In this document: positions 23,917 through 64,000 of the stretch, in pieces
How positions within the stretch are numbered: position 1 is the stretch's first letter
How the letters are laid out: every line of letters begins with the position of its first letter
Assembly (NCBI GenBank): GCA_029204225.1
Contig: CM055100.1
Coordinates: 30,380,149-30,444,148, forward strand
Direction of reading: 5' to 3'
Length of the DNA stretch: 64,000 bases
Source: Diphasiastrum complanatum
Lineage: Eukaryota > Streptophyta > Lycopodiopsida > Lycopodiales > Lycopodiaceae
Position numbers and translations under genes: made by a program
The notes under the pieces: generated by a model
What the model was told of the DNA's origin: nothing
Databases searched by the model: none
What the model saw: only the letters and a program-made list of their open reading frames with translations

Positions 23917-24546
23917 TGACTTACCTAATTAGGTGACAAATATTTACTGTAGTTAATACATGGATGAATTCTATAAATGGATCATCCAAGCACACTCTAC
24001 GTGATGCTCCGTCCATGAGACGAATGCTTTTGAGCCTCCCAGTTACGCCGTCATTCTGGTTGTAACTGCTATTTTGTTGTGCTTCAGTGTAATATAGCAA
24101 CAACACACTTTTCTATCAGTGTATAACGTAGATGAATGTTTGTTGTGATATGAATGCACTTCATTGCTGTTTGATAACATTTGTTCACTCACTTTGATCA
24201 GAACACGGACGTCTACAACTCCTCAATTTATGATCAGACGATGGTTGTCTTTGACGCCTGAGGAACTTCCGCTATCATACTACTCTTTCAATCTATTTCA
24301 AAACTAAACTTCTGACTAAATCCATTTTTCAGTAATACCACACTCAAACCATTTCTAATCTCTTCGGTGGACTGTACTCATTTTGTTTTTGTGAGTATGA
24401 ATTAATCTATAAGATCCTGTTGGGCAACAAAACGTTTGAGCTATGACTACACTTAGCATTAACAATCTATTAGACTATTTCTACACCTAGCAGCCCATTA
24501 TAGCGGGAGAGTTGTTCCGCAAATATTCCTGCTCTCTTCTCCGCTC
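23917..24546. other. Non-coding stretch, no feature recognised
   Basis: No domain or repeat is seen. Confidence 0.4.
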
Positions 24547-24589
24547 ATGTTCTCCATACTCTCTTGCCCCATCACACAGCCCAACCAAG

Positions 24590-24780
24590 AAGTGGATCAT
24601 GATGCATTCATGACTAGCCATCAAGAAGCATCAAACGTCAGCTCCTGGTTTCTGGATTCAGAAGACACAAAACATATGAACACCATATCGACTACTTCGA
24701 GTCCTATACGCCTTACAATACCAAAAGATATGTTCATCTGGGCGACAGTAACACACAGGCTATCAAAGGTGAAGGTATAG
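24590..24780 (+). pseudogene. Copia protease remnant
   Basis: The plus-strand frame has SSWFLDSEDTKHMN, aligned to the copia retropepsin box WFLDSGASKHM, and 35 residues on a degenerate VxLGDN-like segment. The catalytic DSG has become DSE. It is the only copia piece on the + strand left of the host gene. Confidence 0.55.
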
Positions 24781-25496
24781 TAAGATTGAGCTTTGCAAAT
24801 GATTGATTCAAACTAATTTTTAATTGTTGGAATTCGATGCTCAGCCTCAAAATTTATTCAATAATGAGCATCCTGAAAAACCCTGTTAAATATTCAACTC
24901 CATCGACAATCAAAGCCATCGACTTTGAAGTCATCGACTTCATCAAACTTCGACTTTTCAGGTATATACATATGTTCAAGACTTGACTTGCTCGACATCG
25001 AAGTACTCGACTTACTCGACATCGACGTTTCAAACCAAGCACACAAGCATCAAGGAGACGAGGTTAGATGTCATGTGGAGGTTCGATCCCAAGAGAGCGA
25101 TAACATAGATCAAAATCCAGCATGCATTGATGATCCACAATTAACATTAAGATTCATTAACACTAACATTAACCCTACAGCCATTAACACTAAATCCACT
25201 TTTCTTCAATACGCTTAGATTACGACTAATTAAAAATAAGAAAGATATATTTTCTAATCCTATTTACAAACAAATCTAACTATGCTTGAAAAATGCAAGC
25301 CCAAATCTAATCATAGGGTTTCCAATATAACGTTCTTAGACAGCATGGACATGCATAAGAAACGAAGATTTTACATAAGGGTTAGAATGGCACGAATCTC
25401 CCCTAATACCTGGTAAAAACATTGGAAATCCCTCCCTACCAATAAACCATACCTATCTATAGCAAAGTCCATAAACCATGGTTGATATGTAAGTTT
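24781..25496. other. Non-coding stretch
   Basis: A TCGACTT-type motif recurs several times between 24900 and 25030. No gene is recognised. Confidence 0.4.
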
Positions 25497-26022
25497 TGTA
25501 TAGCATGGATTTGCTCATAACCATTCATAACGATACCGCTTGGATTAGTATGGTTCGGATGTACCCTAGTATCTACATATCAGTAATAATCAACCATGAC
25601 AATACCTAACCCTGTCCGAATAATGTCACATTAGACTTTTGGTGAGATACGACTAGAAAGCATGGATATGCTCAGAAGTATGGTCAGTAGTGCGTGACAT
25701 ACCTTGCTCTACAAGGCTCACTTGGATTAGAATGGCATGGATTTGCCCTAACACCAGCACACGTGACCACACCAAGTCTTTTAGGTAAATAGAATGTAAA
25801 CAATTGAAACTATTCATACTCTGTTTAAAAATAAATACTAATTGATATAGACCAATTGCCCGTAAACTAATCAGCATGGTACTCGTCCTGATACGGTAAT
25901 ATTAGGGCTTGGCCTATCGCTAAAAAACTTTCTATGGCTTGGGAAGACATGACTATGATTTAAAAATGATATTCATGATGTTAAGTAGTATAACTTCTTT
26001 TGGACATGGATAACAACTGACA
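25497..26022. repeat. LTR-like direct repeat, right copy
   Basis: Partner of 20139-20668, about 5.4 kb away in the same orientation, with matching ends TG and CA and mostly single-base differences. Confidence 0.65.
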
Positions 26023-26108
26023 CTCATATTTTAGCTTGTTGGATTATGAATAAAGGCTTCAAAAGGTTTCAGTCTTGCTTTGTCAAGAGGAACTAGGTGA
26101 AATTTTGT

Positions 26109-27640
<1,532 letters not shown>

Positions 27641-28185
27641 GTGGATTTGGGGGGGGTTTCTGTTTCTGCTTTGCACTTTGCTGTCGTTGGAGCTTTCTTT
27701 CAGCTTCCATCTCGTTCCATGGACGATGACGACGATACCTATGCGGCGAGGGATAATGGCGGGGCAGGTGGTTGGATCGTAAAACTGTGAGAGATAAGCA
27801 GGCAATGTCGCAGATCTGAGCTATTATGTCAATCCTTTTGCCATTTTTGCAATGCCCTTTTGTCTTCCTCAGCAGCCATGGCTATTTCTTGCTTGCCAAT
27901 ACAAGCTTATGATGAAATGTAGGTATATGTATTTCCCCTCTTGACAGGCGTAACAGCATTCAGCATCATGCCTTCACATTACATGATAAACCGGGGGTTT
28001 TACTAGAATGGCGATTCGAGAAACAATCGTTAATCATTCATTATATCGTGCTTGATGTATGTCAGCGCTTTAAGGGGCTGATAGAATAATGATGAATTTT
28101 GAAGTTGTTTTGGCGGGGTTGATCGATCGTTAAGAATCATGTCATAGAATTTCAGAGTGTTATTTGTGAGGGAAATAGAAGAAGA
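27641..28185 (+). promoter_or_regulatory. Upstream region and probable 5' UTR of the SLH-domain gene
   Basis: The stretch immediately before the start codon has no transposon signature. It includes an eight-G run near 27649. No TATA box or transcription start can be assigned. The start codon context AAGAAGAATGGC is typical for plants. Confidence 0.35.
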
Positions 28186-60308
<32,123 letters not shown>

Positions 60309-62750
60309 ATAGCTAGAATAGCATATCACATAAGACGGCCAATTTCAAGAGGTGTGTCATGTGATTTTGAATTTTGTAACTACCTCCAGCACGAAATATG
60401 AAAAGTGAGTTTTTTGATACTAGTGATATTACATTTGATGACAGGAAGAGTGGTCTTCAAGATCTACCTTTACTTTCAGAATCAGCATTGTAGCTATGGC
60501 ATATAAAATGATGTAATTCCAATGTCTGGTGGGTGTTTTACGTTGAGCAATAACCTGGAATGATTTCACTTCAACTTTGGGCTTAAATTGCCTACTGGGT
60601 GCCCTACTAAGTGGCATGTCAGTGAAGGGCTCGTTACCTCTATTTGAGATTAGGAGGCCGACTGTCAATCGGACACCCAAAAAACAGAAATTGTATACTG
60701 CTAATTTCAGAACCTCGTCATTCAATTAAACTGTTTTGGCTCGTCCAAGATCCTGGAAGACTTTGCATCTAGCTTCCTGCTAAACAACACTTGCGCTAGT
60801 TTTCTGTTTCTGTGCGAAAATAGGCTGAATATCTGTTTGACCTTGAAGCATTCAGGGTTTTCAGCATTTTACATAATTATATGTGATATATGGCTATCAG
60901 TAATTAATCTCTGAACTAAGTGAAATACGCATGTCTTGGGTACTTCACGCCTGGTTTGATTGCTGTTTGGAGGGCCGTCTTTCGTGGGTGCAAATACCGT
61001 CCAGCAAGTTTTTAGTGCACAAATGTCCCAAGTTGTTGAAAATTTATGTGACAATACCAGTTAAATTTAGTAAGAAGAAGTTCAACCTTTTGCATAAATG
61101 GTATGAAGGATATGTCTACGACAAATGTGTCAGAGGGTTGTAGAAAGAGTGAACAAGTGAGTCCGGAATTTTTTTTGTTAAGTAGTTCTGATTACTAGGC
61201 TGTCTCCTGGACTTCTTGGAAGACCCGAGTTGGATTGGAGGGGGATAATGTATTAACGTGGATAATACCTTTCTGCATTGCAGGCATTGACTAGAGGAAA
61301 GTGTTTTTGTATTGCTGAATCTTTATTTTGTCCAAATTTCTAGTCTGCTGGATATTTACTTCTCATATGTAGTGAATACATCTGATCTTTATGGCCAATA
61401 TTCACCCTTACATTCACATCTGTATATATCACCATGAAACATAAGCTAATATTAACTCTTTGACATAACTATTCCGCAAATATATGTCAAAAGTCAAAGC
61501 TTGCTGTCATAGAAGAAAATACTATCCAATGATGAACAAAGTTCTATGAGGGGACAAATAAGTCTTTGTTCTTGTAAGATCATCTCTAAATCTGTGACTC
61601 ATGATTTGTGAACAGAATGTGCACTATTGCACAATGAACTGGGATTTTGTGGCTTTGTTGCACATTATTTTTCATCTAGATCGAACAAATCCAGAATGGT
61701 GGTATGATCCAACTCAATGCAGAAAAAATGATGTGTTTGAAGGAAACGATACTACAACAGTGGATGCACAGAACAAATTCACATCTTTTATGAGTTTGGT
61801 CGAGCTTTCATCCAAGTTCTAGATGATACGAAAACGATGAGAGAAATGTAAGTGTAACTAATGATATTCCCAACTTAGGAAGTCAAGAGTGTTTAAGATC
61901 ACCATGTTTCGATGAGATAAAACTAGACGAAGAAAAAAAACAAATATGTGCCTAGCTCATACTTTTAAAAAAACACTATAGAAAATCTACGATCTTATTT
62001 AATCTAGAATTAGAAGAGTGTAAAGACTTATGTGATGATTAAAATGAGTCATTATTTGACAACATGTAATCACAAGAATGAGTTTTAATTGTATTAGAAA
62101 TCATAAACATATTCAATTGTGATTTCAATCCTTATTTATATCTTTATAAAAACACAATATGTGAATTTGATACAGAGTTAAATGTGTTAATTACAAAGCC
62201 GTAACCTTATAGTTGTGTCCTAAATATGTACAAATCAAATATCAACAAATTTAAAGTCTCTAGAACTGAAAACCATTGACCAATTTGACTAACCAAAAAC
62301 AACTAAACTCTAAACATGAATGCATCTTTTGAAAATTTAATGCTAAATATGACTATATAAGGTAGACAACTCGTCAACTAATACTATTCACAATTCACAA
62401 ATAAATAGCAATATATTCAAAGACTAAATAAAACAAACTCAGCTATAAGCTCCGCCATCTATCCAAAGGTCACTTGCTCAAATGCTGCTTGCTCCCAAGA
62501 TTGAAAATTTTTAATCAATATTCAACCCTTTCATGTTCGCATTTGATTATTGGAAGTGCAACGTCATCTAATGTTAATATTCTTACTCCTATAATGAAAT
62601 CTATGATTTAATGACAATGCTATTGTGCTCAAATTGTCACAAAAAATGAAGTTGGCCTGTGTTGTACAAGTCAAATATTGAAAAGTAGATGTCTTAATTG
62701 TTGAAAATGCAGCTAAAAGACTTCAATAAACTTGTGAAATGATGGAGGAA
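60309..62750. other. 3' flank of the SLH gene
   Basis: Includes the 3' UTR, whose polyadenylation site I cannot assign. Short frames (60931-61143, 61601-61822) match nothing known. Beyond about 61850 it is AT-rich with no feature. Confidence 0.5.
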
Positions 62751-62810
62751 GCACCTTGAATAGATCCAATTGAGATCCAATAGCAAAAACACCATCCAAT
62801 TTAGTGCTTT

Positions 62811-64000
62811 CTAGCTTTTCCTTGTCTTTAACTCCACTATAAGGCTCCAATTCTTGCAATTCCCTTCACACGTGTCCATGAAGGATCTTTCATCATCTTT
62901 ATTAGATACTTTTACATCTTGCTCCATAGGAGTGTCTACATAGTTGCAATCTTGCATCTTAAACTTATGAGCATAGTTTGTTTGACTAATAAAGATAAAA
63001 TCAGATCCTCTGATGACCTCTATGCCCAAAATATAATGAAGATCACCTAGATCTACCATCTTGAACTCTAAGAAAAGATCTACCTTGACTTTCTCAATTC
63101 CAACAATACTATCACTACTAAGGATGATGTCATCAACATCGATTAGAAAAAGTACAATACCATGATCATCAAACTTAAGATATAAGCTAGGATCATATTC
63201 ACTTTGAGAGAAACCAAGTGAAATAGGATAATGATGTAATCTTGAATTCCAAGACCTAGAAGCTTGCTTCAAGCCATAGATGCTCCTTTGTAGATGACAA
63301 ACCTTGTCCTCCAACCCAAGCTTGATGAATCCTTGGGGCTGCTCCATTAAGACGTATTCTTCCAATAATCCATTAAGAACATTTGACACATCCATTTGAC
63401 AAAGCATCCATCCAAAATGAGAGGCAAGAGCAAGAATCAACCTTATCGTGACCATCTTGGCCACGGGTGCAAAAGTCTCCACATCATTTTATGCCCTTCT
63501 CTTGGGCATATCCCTTGGAAACTAGCCTTGCCTTGTGTTTTCTTATGCTTCCATCCGAATTTAACTTAAGTTTGAACATCCACTTACATCCTATCACATT
63601 CTTATAAGGTCTACCAACAGGGATCCAAGTATCATTATCCATCAAAGCATTATACTCATCTAACATAGCTTGGTACCAATCTTTTTAACTCAAATCATCT
63701 TTTACATTTGAAGGCTCATCAAAACTTGACATTAGAGCAAAATAAGTAGATGGATTACCCTCGGCTTGCTGTCCCTTTCCTTGATACTTGAGCCTTGTTG
63801 GCTCCACTCTTACCCTTGATGACCTTCTAGGTGTGGTAGGTTTACTTGGTTCAAGCTCCTTAGAATCATCCTCAAAATCAAGATCATCTTGATTCTCGGC
63901 CACTATCCTCTTGATTGTTGAGATGGTTGAGCCATCATCAGGTTTGTGCATCTTGTATTCATCAAAGATTACATCTCTAGACACCACAAACTTATCCAAG
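62811..64000 (-). pseudogene. Copia F fragment: integrase-RT linker and reverse transcriptase
   Basis: Minus strand, entering from the right edge. 63685-63999 is the acidic linker (RRSSRVRVEPTRLKY); 63484-63666 the RT start ([34 protein letters not shown]); 62811-63482 the RT body (METFAPVAKMVTIRLILALA, SIYGLKQASRSWN, YILGIEVIRG). The catalytic box reads FLIDVDDIIL instead of YVDD, losing the Tyr. A frame lesion lies at 63482. No LTR is in view. Confidence 0.87.

Noticed and set aside
61601-61822. A 73-residue frame downstream as a second host gene
   Set aside because: No recognised domain, no neighbouring exons in phase, and length within chance expectation.

Overview
The window is nuclear DNA from a land plant. 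The clues are many Ty1/copia and Ty3/gypsy retrotransposon remnants primed by initiator tRNA-Met, a ten-exon gene with GT-AG introns, and a protein of the plant plastid SLH-domain family. The density of old, nested elements and introns of 16.0 kb and 10.5 kb point to a large, repeat-rich genome such as a fern or gymnosperm. That lineage is an inference; nothing in the sequence proves it.

The only host gene I can defend runs from 28186 to 60308 on the + strand. Ten exons (280, 78, 1064, 89, 104, 88, 76, 115, 532 and 532 nt) join in phase to a 2,958-nt reading frame of 985 residues. The predicted protein has a plastid transit peptide, one membrane segment coded exactly by exon 2, a long Ser/Thr/acidic linker, S-layer-homology-like repeats and a coiled-coil C-terminus. 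It resembles the Arabidopsis At5g52410/At5g23890 family as I remember it. Introns 1 and 3 are filled with transposons.

Layout. 1-11270: nested retrotransposons, all on the minus strand: a gypsy scrap, copia A (5' part, with PBS), and copia B, a nearly full-length element with both LTRs that split a gypsy integrase. 11271-16440: non-coding DNA with an inverted repeat at 13623-13690, a degenerate tandem array at 14885-15440 and a CT tract. 16841-19290: gypsy remnant with LTR and integrase. 20139-26022: two 525-530 bp LTR-like direct repeats enclosing gypsy and copia pieces. 26110-27640: a 110-bp CT tract and local duplications. 27640-28185: gene upstream region. Intron 1 (28466-44430): two copia fragments in inverted orientation around a 5'-truncated chromovirus, more copia on the + strand, and a 1.83-kb inverted-repeat-ended element carrying about a dozen GGCGAAGGTT-like motifs. 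Intron 3 (46874-57410): two copies of a LINE whose 3' tail is a CT microsatellite (one interrupted by a 421-bp hAT-like element with an 8-bp target duplication), a deleted copia with LTRs, and a gypsy gag/LTR remnant. 60309-64000: 3' flank and another copia fragment entering from the right.

No retroelement here looks intact: all are broken by frameshifts, stops, deletions or damaged catalytic motifs. I found no tRNA, rRNA or CRISPR. The most unusual observations are the CT-tailed LINE family, the GGCGAAGGTT-array element, the GGGAACG-rich hAT-like element, the intronic inverted copia pair, and the repeated GGGCGCCC palindromes in a copia leader. All alignments and counts were made by eye.
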